A program made the translations under genes and the position numbers. The notes below the pieces were generated by a model. That model was not told the origin of the DNA, did no database searches, and was given only the letters and a program-made list of their open reading frames with translations. A stretch of 63,225 nt of DNA, from contig CAZMSF010000003.1 of NCBI GenBank assembly GCA_964568885.1, positions 1 to 63,225 on the forward strand, in the 5' to 3' direction. The DNA comes from JAUSNA01 sp964568885 (GTDB taxonomy: Bacteria > Patescibacteriota > Microgenomatia > Levybacterales > GWA1-39-11). Each line of letters opens with the position of its first letter. The first letter of the stretch is position 1. Shown piece after piece: positions 8,507-16,519 of the stretch.

Positions 8507-9451
8507 TTATTTGTCAATTATTGCAGAAAGTGTTTTGGCCAACTTATCCGAATCATGTCTTAAAAACATTCCATCCCTCAGAAAGTCGCCGGTCACTACT
8601 TTCGGACTTTCTTTCATATTGTTCTCGACAAATTCTACTTTTTCCTCTTCGTACCTTTTAACAATTTCACCCGTCGGCCTTTCAACATTTACCGTAACTA
8701 CATCAATTCTATTCTTTCCCAGATATTCCTCCATTTTCTCGACAAAATCCCGTGCCTTAAAATCATTTGTTTCTCCGAATTTAGTCATGATGTTAACATT
8801 GTAAATTAGTTTTGCATGAGACTCTTTTATCGCTTCTGAGATTCCTTTGACTATTAAATTTGGTAAAATTGACGTATATACGTCACCGGGACCCAGAACA
8901 ATAACATCGGCCTCCATAATTGCCTTTATTGCATCCGGATTGGCATTGACTTCCGGTTTTAGAAAAATATTTTTGATTTTTAATGTCCCGTCGTGTTTTG
9001 GAATATCAATATTTGTCTCCCCTTCTATCTTGGTTCCGTCGGTTAGCATGGCACAAAGACGGGTTGGAGTAAGGGTTACGGGAAGCACTTCCCCGTTAAT
9101 ATTCAAGACATCCCCCGCTTCTTTTACCGCACTTGCAAAATCCCCCGTAATTTTTTCAAGAGCTGTCAGAAGTAGATTTCCCATGCTATGCCCTTTAAGA
9201 GATGATTCTTCACCAAACCTGTAATTAAACAGTTCCGAAAGCACTTTTTTATTGGAGTCTGAGAGAGCAATAAGAGCACGCCGAATATCCCCCGCAGGGA
9301 GCGTTCCGAATTCCTCGCGCAAAACGCCTGTTGAGCCGCCATCATCGGCCATACTAACAATTGCTGAAAGCTTGTAGGGATATTCTTTAAGACCCGAAAG
9401 GACAGTAAATCCACCCGTTCCACCGCCTATGAAAACTACTTTTTTTCCCAT
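8507..9451 (-). CDS. yvcK: YvcK/CofD-like gluconeogenesis factor (UDP-GlcNAc-binding)
   Basis: 315 residues from ATG 9451. The N-terminal GGGTGG loop (residues 9-14), the SMADDGGSTG segment and PAGDIRRAL are hallmarks of the YvcK/CofD-like family, which in Firmicutes binds UDP-GlcNAc and helps to balance carbon flow into cell-wall synthesis. An in-frame ATG exists at 9484, but the family starts right at MGKKVVFIGGG, so 9451 is chosen; a TACAAT -10 lies just upstream, giving a near-leaderless mRNA. Its stop is followed within one base by nth. A 9-bp perfect inverted repeat (9491-9516) sits upstream. Confidence 0.88.
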   Translation of the reverse strand: MGKKVVFIGGGTGGFTVLSGLKEYPYKLSAIVSMADDGGSTGVLREEFGTLPAGDIRRALIALSDSNKKVLSELFNYRFGEESSLKGHSMGNLLLTALEKITGDFASAVKEAGDVLNINGEVLPVTLTPTRLCAMLTDGTKIEGETNIDIPKHDGTLKIKNIFLKPEVNANPDAIKAIMEADVIVLGPGDVYTSILPNLIVKGISEAIKESHAKLIYNVNIMTKFGETNDFKARDFVEKMEEYLGKNRIDVVTVNVERPTGEIVKRYEEEKVEFVENNMKESPKVVTGDFLRDGMFLRHDSDKLAKTLSAIIDK

Positions 9452-9490
9452 GAATAGAAGAATTGTACTCCAAGAGCATAACAATTTCTA

Positions 9491-9516
9491 GCATAATTTC
9501 CGAACAAAAATTATGC
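9491..9516. repeat. 9-bp perfect inverted repeat upstream of yvcK
   Basis: GCATAATTT and AAATTATGC separated by 8 nt, in the 105-bp space between the pyrE-like gene (ends 9557) and yvcK. AT-rich and without a U tract on the minus strand, so it fits an operator or RNA stem better than a terminator. About 40 bp upstream of the yvcK start. Confidence 0.5.
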
Positions 9517-9556
9517 ACAGCTTGTACATATACTCCTTCAGAAAAACAACCAAACC

Positions 9557-10225
9557 CTAGCTAAGAAGCTTTATATATCCGCCTTTATATTTTGGATGTT
9601 CTTTCTTATATTCGTCTCCGTGTCCGATATCCTCAACTATGGGGATATTTTTTCTACATAGTCCGTTTTTTTGACAGTCCTCAGGGGTCCACACATCATA
9701 TTGGATATCGCAAAGATTTACAAATTTTTTTACATTCATAGCTTTTGCCGAAACCCCTTTATTCGCAGCCACGCAGCCAATACCGACTATCTTTCCACCT
9801 GCTTTTTCTACAGTCTCTATTGTTGCTTTAATTGAAAACATCTGATTTATCATGTCCTCCACAATCAATACTTTTTTCCCTTTTACGGCTTCAATAAATC
9901 CTTGTCTTTCAAAAGCAAAAGCTTTTTTCTCCGAACTTTTTACTTTATCTGCCCACACACCCTTGACGTCTTTCTTCGTAAGTTTTGACAGATGATATGC
10001 TCCCCAATGAGAAAATGGAATGGCTCCTACTGCTGGGGATACGACGGTTTCGACGCCTGCCTTTTGAAATTCCGAAACAATTGTCTTTATCATTTTGCTG
10101 ACAAGATTTACATGAGGAAGAAGAGGGTCAATATTGCAATATCCGGCAAGATGTTTGCCGCTTACCCCGACAAAATGCCCTTCATATATACACCCAACTT
10201 TTTCTAATTCTTTTTTTGCATTCAT
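9557..10225 (-). CDS. pyrE: Orotate phosphoribosyltransferase-like protein
   Basis: 222 residues. Placed 7 bp downstream of pyrF, it most likely makes OMP from orotate and PRPP, the step before PyrF. The type I phosphoribosyltransferase core is recognisable (VVSPAVGAIPFSHW; GKKVLIVEDMINQMFS). The PRPP loop is unusual: after the acidic pair ED the canonical V-I-T-T-G-x-S is M-I-N-Q-M-F-S, with the Thr-Thr-Gly lost. A C-terminal extension (residues 170-222) contains three Cys and many Lys. Alternative: a different phosphoribosyltransferase or a PRPP-sensing regulator of the pyr genes. Confidence 0.75.
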   Translation of the reverse strand: MNAKKELEKVGCIYEGHFVGVSGKHLAGYCNIDPLLPHVNLVSKMIKTIVSEFQKAGVETVVSPAVGAIPFSHWGAYHLSKLTKKDVKGVWADKVKSSEKKAFAFERQGFIEAVKGKKVLIVEDMINQMFSIKATIETVEKAGGKIVGIGCVAANKGVSAKAMNVKKFVNLCDIQYDVWTPEDCQKNGLCRKNIPIVEDIGHGDEYKKEHPKYKGGYIKLLS

Positions 10226-10232
10226 ACTATTT

Positions 10233-11039
10233 CTACAAGTATTTTTTTATTTCTTCCGAAAGCTTAAGCGCCTCAGCTCTTGCCTTATCCGCAAAGTCAT
10301 CGCCATTGGATGCAAAAATAATACCACGAGAAGAGCTTATTATCATCCCCCGGTTTTTGCTATCTCGTCCATTTTTCACGGTCTTTTCCAAATCACCACC
10401 CTGTGCACCGATTCCGGGAATAAGAATTGGAACATCACCGACTATTTTTCTAATACTTTTGAATTCTTCAGGATATGTACCACCGACAACAAAACAGATA
10501 TTTCCATTACCGTTCCATTCTAAAATTGCCTTCTTCGCAACCACTTGATAAAGAGGCTTGCCATCAATTTCCAAATCTTGAAATTCCCCTGCTCCCGGAT
10601 TTGAAGTTTTACAAAGGATTATGAGCCCCTTCTCGGGTCTGTCTAAAAAAGGCTGTAAAGCTTCTTTCCCTAAATACGGATGGAGAGTAATGGCATCAGC
10701 TTTCAAATAGTCGAAAGCAAATGTCACGTATCCTTCGTTGGTACTTCCGATATCTCCTCTTTTTGCATCCAAAATTATAGGAATGTGGGGAAAATTTTGA
10801 GAAATATAATCACACGTCTTTTTTAAGTCTTCAATTCCTTCAGAACCTTTTGCCTCATAAAAGGCCGAGTTGGGTTTATACGCAAGAACTATGTCGTGTG
10901 TTGCATCGATAATGGCTTTATTAAACTCATAGAAATTATTGTTGAGTATTTTGGGAAGTTTTTCAGAAACGGGGTCGAGTCCAACGCAGACGAATTTTTT
11001 CTCATCCCATTTCTTTTTTAATTTTTCAACAAACTTCAT
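10233..11039 (-). CDS. pyrF: Orotidine 5'-phosphate decarboxylase, type 2
   Basis: 268 residues; converts OMP to UMP. The catalytic tetrad segment DAKRGDIGST is present, together with CVGLDP near the N-terminus, ITLHPYLG, and a C-terminal PGIGAQGGD phosphate-binding loop. The length and arrangement fit the longer type 2 subfamily. It is the first gene of a two-gene pyrimidine operon with the pyrE-like gene. ATG 11039 has no Shine-Dalgarno; it follows a hairpin/U-run (11047-11072) that itself follows a TATAAT (11087-11092). Confidence 0.93.
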   Translation of the reverse strand: MKFVEKLKKKWDEKKFVCVGLDPVSEKLPKILNNNFYEFNKAIIDATHDIVLAYKPNSAFYEAKGSEGIEDLKKTCDYISQNFPHIPIILDAKRGDIGSTNEGYVTFAFDYLKADAITLHPYLGKEALQPFLDRPEKGLIILCKTSNPGAGEFQDLEIDGKPLYQVVAKKAILEWNGNGNICFVVGGTYPEEFKSIRKIVGDVPILIPGIGAQGGDLEKTVKNGRDSKNRGMIISSSRGIIFASNGDDFADKARAEALKLSEEIKKYL

Positions 11040-11046
11040 ATCCTAC

Positions 11047-11092
11047 AAAAAAACTGCCGGGAGGCAGTTTTTCAATTTCAGTACTTATTATA
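11047..11092 (-). promoter_or_regulatory. pyrF promoter -10 and 5' hairpin with U run
   Basis: On the minus strand TATAAT (11087-11092) is followed about 16 nt later by an 8-bp hairpin AAACTGCC/GGCAGTTT (11051-11070, tetraloop) and seven U (11047-11053), 8 nt before the pyrF ATG. It also lies directly after the stop of the upstream YtxH-like gene (11095), so it can terminate that operon. The same stretch would form the 5' end of a pyrF mRNA started at about 11080. No good -35 was seen. Confidence 0.55.
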
Positions 11093-11094
11093 CC

Positions 11095-11418
11095 TCATCT
11101 TTTCCTAATTCCTCTAAAAAGTCTTCTTCTTGCCGGTTCATTCTTTTGCATAACATCCTCTTTTGGAGATGAATTCTGTTCCTCCCGTTTTGTTTCGTTT
11201 TTTGTCATATCCAAATCGTCTTCAAACACTTCTTCATCCTCACCGTTAAGAATATTCTCAACGTCTTCCATGTCAATGGTTTTACCTACATATTCAAGTC
11301 CATAATCGGCTAAGTCCTTCAGGATTTGACGTCCCTTTTTCGTTGAAACCAACGCCCCTACCGCTCCTCCTATAAGAAGTCCGAGTAAGAATCCATTTGG
11401 GCCGTGTTTTTCTTGCAT
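11095..11418 (-). CDS. YtxH-like small membrane protein
   Basis: 107 residues. A Gly-rich membrane segment (GFLLGLLIGGAVGALVS, about residues 9-26) is followed by KKGRQILKDL and a highly charged acidic/basic tail; this is the YtxH-domain layout, often found near general-stress and envelope genes. The start at 11418 is chosen because AGGAG lies 7 nt upstream and because a longer frame would run into the upstream gene. It follows the gene 11423-11707 by 4 bp. Function not known; an envelope-associated protein. Confidence 0.75.
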   Translation of the reverse strand: MQEKHGPNGFLLGLLIGGAVGALVSTKKGRQILKDLADYGLEYVGKTIDMEDVENILNGEDEEVFEDDLDMTKNETKREEQNSSPKEDVMQKNEPARRRLFRGIRKR

Positions 11419-11422
11419 GAAG

Positions 11423-11707
11423 TCACTCCTTTTTCCTTTTCTTAAAGAGAGATAATATCCTAACGACAGAACCGACTGCAGAAGCGTTACTGAACATTCC
11501 TGAGAATGAAGAGAGAGAACGGTTAACCCCATCGGAGACATTTTCAACATCTTCCAATATGTTGTTTGTTCTCTTTAACGTCTCTCTCAAATCCTTTAAT
11601 ATATAGAACACCTGAATACCAAGCACCACAAAAAGAATAGTGAGAAGAACAATTACAAAAAGCAGAACGGCCTGGACAGTGTCTATCATGTCCTTCAAAC
11701 GTATCAT
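11423..11707 (-). CDS. DUF948-like membrane protein
   Basis: 94 residues. One strong N-terminal membrane helix (VLLFVIVLLTILFVVLGI, about residues 14-31) is followed by an amphipathic helical region (LRETLKRTNNILEDVENVSDGV) and a basic end (KKRKKE). This is the layout of DUF948-type proteins, which commonly pair with YtxH proteins, as here. The two form a small operon that ends at the hairpin 11047-11072. ATG 11707; the divergent ABC exporter starts 208 bp away. Confidence 0.7.
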   Translation of the reverse strand: MIRLKDMIDTVQAVLLFVIVLLTILFVVLGIQVFYILKDLRETLKRTNNILEDVENVSDGVNRSLSSFSGMFSNASAVGSVVRILSLFKKRKKE

Positions 11708-11915
11708 GTGAAAATTTCAAAATCAAGAGAACAAAGTGGATACAATTCTACCTTTTCAGTTTTCTTTCAAGATATTAACAATTCATTAAAAAAGTATAAA
11801 AAAAATACCTGGCATACCCTTCTTACTCTAATTTGCAATTTTTTTGTTGTAAATTGAGCGTAGAAGATGTTATACCCGACTACTTTTCTATATAAAGGGG
11901 TATATAATTTAGTTT
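11708..11915. promoter_or_regulatory. Divergent intergenic region with leaderless promoter for the ABC exporter
   Basis: 208 bp, AT-rich, no gene seen. On the plus strand TATAAT (11903-11908) ends 7 nt before the ABC ATG at 11916, so transcription would start at or next to the start codon. No convincing -35. On the minus strand only weak TAGAAT/TATCCA-like boxes could be found for the DUF948-like gene. Confidence 0.5.
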
Positions 11916-12824
11916 ATGCATGTTTTGAAGGTAACAAACTTGATAAAAAAATTTGGAAACTTTACCGCTGTAGATAATATTTCTTTTGAATTGGAGGAAG
12001 GGGAAATACTTGGCTTCTTAGGCCCGAATGGAGCAGGTAAAACCACAACTCTTCAGATGCTCGTCGGATCTTTAGAACCGACAGGCGGTGAAATTGCGTA
12101 TTTTGGAAAATCACTATTTCAACATAGACACGATATTTTAGAAAAAGTAAATTACACAACGACCTATTCGAGCCTCCCCTGGAATTTATCAGTCTATGAA
12201 AATCTTACTTTTATGTCATATCTCTACAAAATCAAGAATAGGAAGAAGAGGCTCAATGAAATCATCGAAACTTTCAAATTGCAAGAGCTTTTGAAGAAGA
12301 GAGTCGTAAGTCTTTCTGCCGGACAAAAAACAAGAGTAAATTTAGCAAAGGCATTCTTAAATTTTCCAAAAGTACTTTTGCTTGATGAACCAACTGCGTC
12401 TCTAGATCCCGATATAGCAAAATATATCAGAGATTTTATTTCGAAAGAAAGAAAAGAATATAACGTCTCAATTGTTTTTACTTCTCACAACATGAAAGAA
12501 GTCGAAGAAATATGCGACAGAGTAATTTTTATCAACAACGGAAAAATTATTGCAAACGACACGCCGGTTGCTCTTGCAAGAAAAATCGGAGTGACACAGA
12601 TTGAGCTTTTCCCTCAAAATATGCACGAAATGATTGCTTTTTGTAAGAAAAACAAACTCACTCATGAAATTGACAATAAATATATTGTCATGTCCTTAAA
12701 TGAAAAAGAAATACCAAAAATACTTCACAAGCTTTCCGAAAACAATATCCTTTATGACGAGATAAGCATCAATAAACCTACGCTTGAGGATTATTTCTTA
12801 AAAATTTCAATAAATACTGTATGA
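11916..12824 (+). CDS. ABC transporter ATP-binding protein (ABC-2 exporter)
   Basis: 302 residues. Walker A GPNGAGKTTT, ABC signature LSAGQKTRV and Walker B VLLLDEPTASLD are all intact, followed by the H-loop in VFTSHNM. The C-terminal 80 residues are an extra domain typical of exporters of the CcmA/DrrA group. It hydrolyses ATP to drive the membrane partner encoded next, with which it overlaps by 4 bp (ATGA). Substrate unknown: drugs, lipids and polysaccharide are all known for this group. TATAAT at 11903-11908 predicts a leaderless mRNA. Confidence 0.92.
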   Translation: MHVLKVTNLIKKFGNFTAVDNISFELEEGEILGFLGPNGAGKTTTLQMLVGSLEPTGGEIAYFGKSLFQHRHDILEKVNYTTTYSSLPWNLSVYENLTFMSYLYKIKNRKKRLNEIIETFKLQELLKKRVVSLSAGQKTRVNLAKAFLNFPKVLLLDEPTASLDPDIAKYIRDFISKERKEYNVSIVFTSHNMKEVEEICDRVIFINNGKIIANDTPVALARKIGVTQIELFPQNMHEMIAFCKKNKLTHEIDNKYIVMSLNEKEIPKILHKLSENNILYDEISINKPTLEDYFLKISINTV

Positions 12825-13606
12825 GTATCAGACGAATTTATGCTCTCGTTTTGAGGCATTTTTATAACTTAAGAAGGAGTTTTGACAGAATGAGCGATGT
12901 ATTTTATTGGCCAGTTCTTGATATCATTTTGTGGGGACTTGCCGGTATATATTTCGTTTCGTTCTCGCCCGACTCAAAACTTCATATTATTGCAATCATC
13001 GGCGCAATACTCCTGTGGATTATTCCATGGCGTGCCCAAAACGAAATTTCAATTAATGTTTTAGTCGAATTGTGGGACTGGAATCTCCCAAATATTTTCG
13101 TCGCTCCTCTCAGATTTTTCGAATGGATAACAGCGCTTGCTATTGTCGGGATATTAAAGGGAATAATTAGTATTGCATTTGCCTCCATTATTGCCTATCT
13201 TTTGTATAAAGTGAATATATTCATCTACGGTTGGGCTCTTCTCCCTTTTATATTTCAACTTTTTGTTTTTGGATTCTCAATTGGGCTTTTGGTTGGCTCA
13301 GTTATTCTGCGCTTTGGCTCACGAATACAGACATTGGGATGGACGGTTCCTTGGGCAGCAGCACCGTTTTCAGCAATTTATTATCCGGTCTCGATACTTC
13401 CTCATTGGGCACAAAGTATAGCATATGCTCTCCCTTCAAGTTATGTGTATGAAGCAACCCGGCAAATAATTTTTAACCATACCGTGAATTGGAATTATAT
13501 GTTAATCGCAACAATTCTTAATGTCTTTTACTTCTTACTGTCCCTTTTTATTTTCTATAAGAGTTTTAAGCGTGCTTTCAATAGGGGTTTATTTAGTCTC
13601 CATTAG
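12821..13606 (+). CDS. ABC-2 type permease
   Basis: 261 residues with about six hydrophobic segments (for instance around residues 30-50, 55-70, 105-130, 135-165, 175-195, 225-250). The position after an ATPase with a 4-bp overlap and the spacing of helices identify it as the membrane half of an ABC-2 exporter. Its end overlaps the converging RodZ-like gene by 4 bp, with no terminator between them, so the transcripts run into each other. Confidence 0.85.
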   Translation: MSIRRIYALVLRHFYNLRRSFDRMSDVFYWPVLDIILWGLAGIYFVSFSPDSKLHIIAIIGAILLWIIPWRAQNEISINVLVELWDWNLPNIFVAPLRFFEWITALAIVGILKGIISIAFASIIAYLLYKVNIFIYGWALLPFIFQLFVFGFSIGLLVGSVILRFGSRIQTLGWTVPWAAAPFSAIYYPVSILPHWAQSIAYALPSSYVYEATRQIIFNHTVNWNYMLIATILNVFYFLLSLFIFYKSFKRAFNRGLFSLH

Positions 13607-14229
13607 CGGACTTTCACGTGAAGTATCTTTTTTGTATTCTTTCCATTTCTATTTTGGGAAGTAACGATAATTATCCTATCCCCTTCAAATAAATAGAGCG
13701 TTTTTTTGAATGTCCCGTCCAACTGCACATATGACTCTTCGTTATTGATAAGGACCGTTGCGTACGGGTCGGTTTTCCCGGAAACTTCTACAATATTATT
13801 TTTTACAAGCGAATTATCTTTTGGGGTAACAACTTCCAATTTTGGGCCGAAGAAAAAAGAGCTATATTGAAATCCGATGTATCCAAGTATTACAAGAATG
13901 ACGATGCCGATAATAAAATTTCTCGGTGTGTTGAATTTTCTTCTGATAAGTTTGTTATCTTTGCTTTTAAAAGTAGGCAGCACGCGCCCCGCTACACCCT
14001 CGTACTCCCGTCTAAATAGGGCTGCCGCTTTATTTTTGTCATATCCCACGTATTGCGCGTAATTTTTTATGAACCCCAATGCATAACTTTCCGACGGCAG
14101 GTCAAAATATCTCCCCTCCTCAATTGCAATAATAAATTGCTTCTTTATTTTTGTCGCCTTTACGACATTTTCCAAAGAATAGCCCTTTTCAATACGGGCA
14201 TCCTGAAGGATTTCTGAAATCTTACGCAT
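13603..14229 (-). CDS. RodZ-like protein: HTH, membrane helix, outer beta domain
   Basis: 208 residues from ATG 14229, selected because the family begins with the HTH_25 domain right at the N-terminus (MRKISEILQDARIEKGYSLE). Residues 1-70 are the helix-turn-helix, 104-124 a single membrane helix, 130-208 an Ig-like/glucodextranase-like extracellular domain. In rod-shaped bacteria RodZ links MreB to the wall synthesis machinery; no mreB is seen here. It directly follows ftsK (7 bp), so it may act in division or envelope growth. Confidence 0.8.
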   Translation of the reverse strand: MRKISEILQDARIEKGYSLENVVKATKIKKQFIIAIEEGRYFDLPSESYALGFIKNYAQYVGYDKNKAAALFRREYEGVAGRVLPTFKSKDNKLIRRKFNTPRNFIIGIVILVILGYIGFQYSSFFFGPKLEVVTPKDNSLVKNNIVEVSGKTDPYATVLINNEESYVQLDGTFKKTLYLFEGDRIIIVTSQNRNGKNTKKILHVKVR

Positions 14230-14236
14230 AAAAATG

Positions 14237-16426
14237 TTACTCTTGGGTTTGGGCAGGACCATTGAGGAACTCGTCAGCATTTCGCACCAATACATCCCGC
14301 GGTTTTGAACCGTCGGCAGGACCGACAACACCTGCTTCCTCAAGCTGTTCGAGAAGCCGTGCTGCTCTATTAAACCCTACTTGCAGCCTTCGCTGTATGA
14401 GAGATGCAGACGCCCTATCGTGTTGGCTAATCATCCTCACAGCCTGCTCAAAGAGCTCGTCATGCTCATCTCCCCCTGTCCCGGTCGCATTGATACCACC
14501 GCGCCCTTTAATATTTACCGATTGCTCGATGACTTCCGAAGTGTACTCAACAGGAATTCCTTTCGATTTTATGAAATTGACCAGCCTCTTAACATCCTGA
14601 TCGGATACAAACGTTCCCTGTATACGCGCTGGTTTTGCCTGGTCCGGCGGAACAAAAAGCATGTCTCCCCGTCCCAATAATTTCTCGGCACCGGGTCCGT
14701 CGATAATAACTTTTGAATCAATGCCCGAAGACACATTAAATGCGATACGGCAGGGAATATTCGCCTTAATAAGACCCGTAATAACATCAACCGAAGGCCT
14801 CTGCGTCGCCAACACCAAATGGATACCGGTTGCCCGCGCCATTTGAGCAAGACGTGCAATACTGTCCTCTACCTCAACCGGTGCCAAGGCCATTAGATCT
14901 GCCAACTCATCCATGACAATAACGATATAGGGAATTGCCTGAAATCCTGCCAGCTCATTATAGGAATCGATATTTTTTACACCGGCCTCTGCGAATTTCG
15001 TATAACGCCTATCCATTTCCTTGAGCGCCCACTTGAGGGCAGATACCGCCTGCTCCGGCTCAACGACTACAGGAGAAAGAAGATGAGGAATATCGTTGTA
15101 ACCCGTCAATTCAACTCTTTTAGGGTCAATCATGATAAGTTTTACCTCCGAAGGTGAGGCCCTAAACAGGAACGAGGAGATAAATGCATTTACCATAACC
15201 GATTTTCCGGAACCGGTCGTTCCGGCAATCAAAACGTGCGGCATTTTTGCGATATCGGCAACTACCGGCTCTCCACTGACGTTGAGTCCAAGAGGGACTG
15301 CGAGCTTTGATTTTGTTTCCTGCATTTTTTTCGATTCAAGCATTGTGCGAAGAGGAACAAGCTCAAGTGACTTATTGGGGATTTCGATTCCGACAAGACT
15401 CCGCCCCGGAATTGGAGCTTCAATTCTAATTTGTCCTCCGGGAGCTTCCGTTGCCAAGGCCAAATCATTTGCAAGTGTTGTAATTCTGGAAAGCTTTGTA
15501 CCCAATGGGATTCTAATTGCATACTGTGTAACCGAAGGTCCGACATTTATCTCGGCAACTCCTGCCTTCACCCCAAAGCTTTGCAAAGTACTCTCAATTG
15601 TTGCAGCGATTCTCTTCACGTCCCCCGTATCGCGTTTTTTATCTTTGTTCTCGGTCAAAAGCGAGAATGGAGGGTATTCCCACATTCCCATTTCCAATGG
15701 TTTGTTAAGTATCATCTCTTCAGGAAGCATACCCTTCTTTGGTGGAAGTTGAGGAGTTGTAGGAGCGGCCGACTTTGCGGGAGGAGCACTCGGGTCTTTT
15801 GCGTCCGAGACATTCACGGTGTTGATTTTTACGTCATCACCTATCCCCTTTATCGTCATAGGCTGCATGTCTGTTGCGAATTTATCTTTTGTTTTAAGAA
15901 GGGGAGTAACCCCTTTTCCCACATTGCTCCCGGCCCCTTTAACCGATGAAAAAACAAAAGCACCTATCTCGGTGAAAGAAAGATTCATGCAAACAACAAA
16001 CCCGATAAATGCACCCAAAGCAAAGAGTAAAACTGTCAAAATCGGCCCGATAAGGTTACTGATATAGAAATAAATATCATGCCCTACCATTCCACTCTGA
16101 AATAACCCCAAAATCGATACGGAAAATACGATAAATCCGATTGAAATATTTGGCTTTGACAGACTGTTTTTCATTTGCAAAATGAAAAGCGCAACGAGAA
16201 TACATACGATTGGAACCAAGAACGAAAAGAAGCCGAAGAAATTGATGAGGTAATCATTCAGCTTGGTTAAAGCACTCCCATTTCGGGTATATGAAACCAG
16301 ACTCGCAAGTGCAAAAAAGACAAGCCCAATAGCGGAAAGTGTATAAATTGTCCCTTTCTTAAGTTTTAAGCCGGGACTTCTTCTTTTATAGGAACCTCTC
16401 TTTTTTATCTTTCTTTTTTTTGGCAT
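14237..16426 (-). CDS. ftsK: DNA translocase FtsK/SpoIIIE
   Basis: 729 residues. Four N-terminal membrane helices (within residues 27-165), a short Pro/Lys linker (to about 235), then the motor: Walker A AGTTGSGKSVMVN, Walker B IVIVMDELADLM, and RPSVDVITGLIKANIP. The C-terminal gamma domain (about 660-715; QRRLQVGFNRAARLLEQLE) is the winged helix that reads KOPS-type polarity sites. Pumps DNA at the septum during division. The start at 16426 follows GGAG by 9 nt. The downstream RodZ-like gene shares the transcript. Confidence 0.97.
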   Translation of the reverse strand: MPKKRKIKKRGSYKRRSPGLKLKKGTIYTLSAIGLVFFALASLVSYTRNGSALTKLNDYLINFFGFFSFLVPIVCILVALFILQMKNSLSKPNISIGFIVFSVSILGLFQSGMVGHDIYFYISNLIGPILTVLLFALGAFIGFVVCMNLSFTEIGAFVFSSVKGAGSNVGKGVTPLLKTKDKFATDMQPMTIKGIGDDVKINTVNVSDAKDPSAPPAKSAAPTTPQLPPKKGMLPEEMILNKPLEMGMWEYPPFSLLTENKDKKRDTGDVKRIAATIESTLQSFGVKAGVAEINVGPSVTQYAIRIPLGTKLSRITTLANDLALATEAPGGQIRIEAPIPGRSLVGIEIPNKSLELVPLRTMLESKKMQETKSKLAVPLGLNVSGEPVVADIAKMPHVLIAGTTGSGKSVMVNAFISSFLFRASPSEVKLIMIDPKRVELTGYNDIPHLLSPVVVEPEQAVSALKWALKEMDRRYTKFAEAGVKNIDSYNELAGFQAIPYIVIVMDELADLMALAPVEVEDSIARLAQMARATGIHLVLATQRPSVDVITGLIKANIPCRIAFNVSSGIDSKVIIDGPGAEKLLGRGDMLFVPPDQAKPARIQGTFVSDQDVKRLVNFIKSKGIPVEYTSEVIEQSVNIKGRGGINATGTGGDEHDELFEQAVRMISQHDRASASLIQRRLQVGFNRAARLLEQLEEAGVVGPADGSKPRDVLVRNADEFLNGPAQTQE

Positions 16427-16519
16427 TTGAATAAACTCCTATCGGAGCGAGGCAATAATTATTGTACCATAATAGATAATCTTGAACCGATAATCAACAG
16501 TCAGCGGAGTTAAAATTAA

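Noticed and set aside
9451..9484. yvcK start at ATG 9484
   Set aside because: The family begins at MGKKVVFIGGG; the extra 11 residues include the -10 box region and have no counterpart.
12821..14229. Terminator between the converging ABC permease and RodZ-like genes
   Set aside because: The genes overlap by 4 bp and no hairpin with U run was found on either strand.
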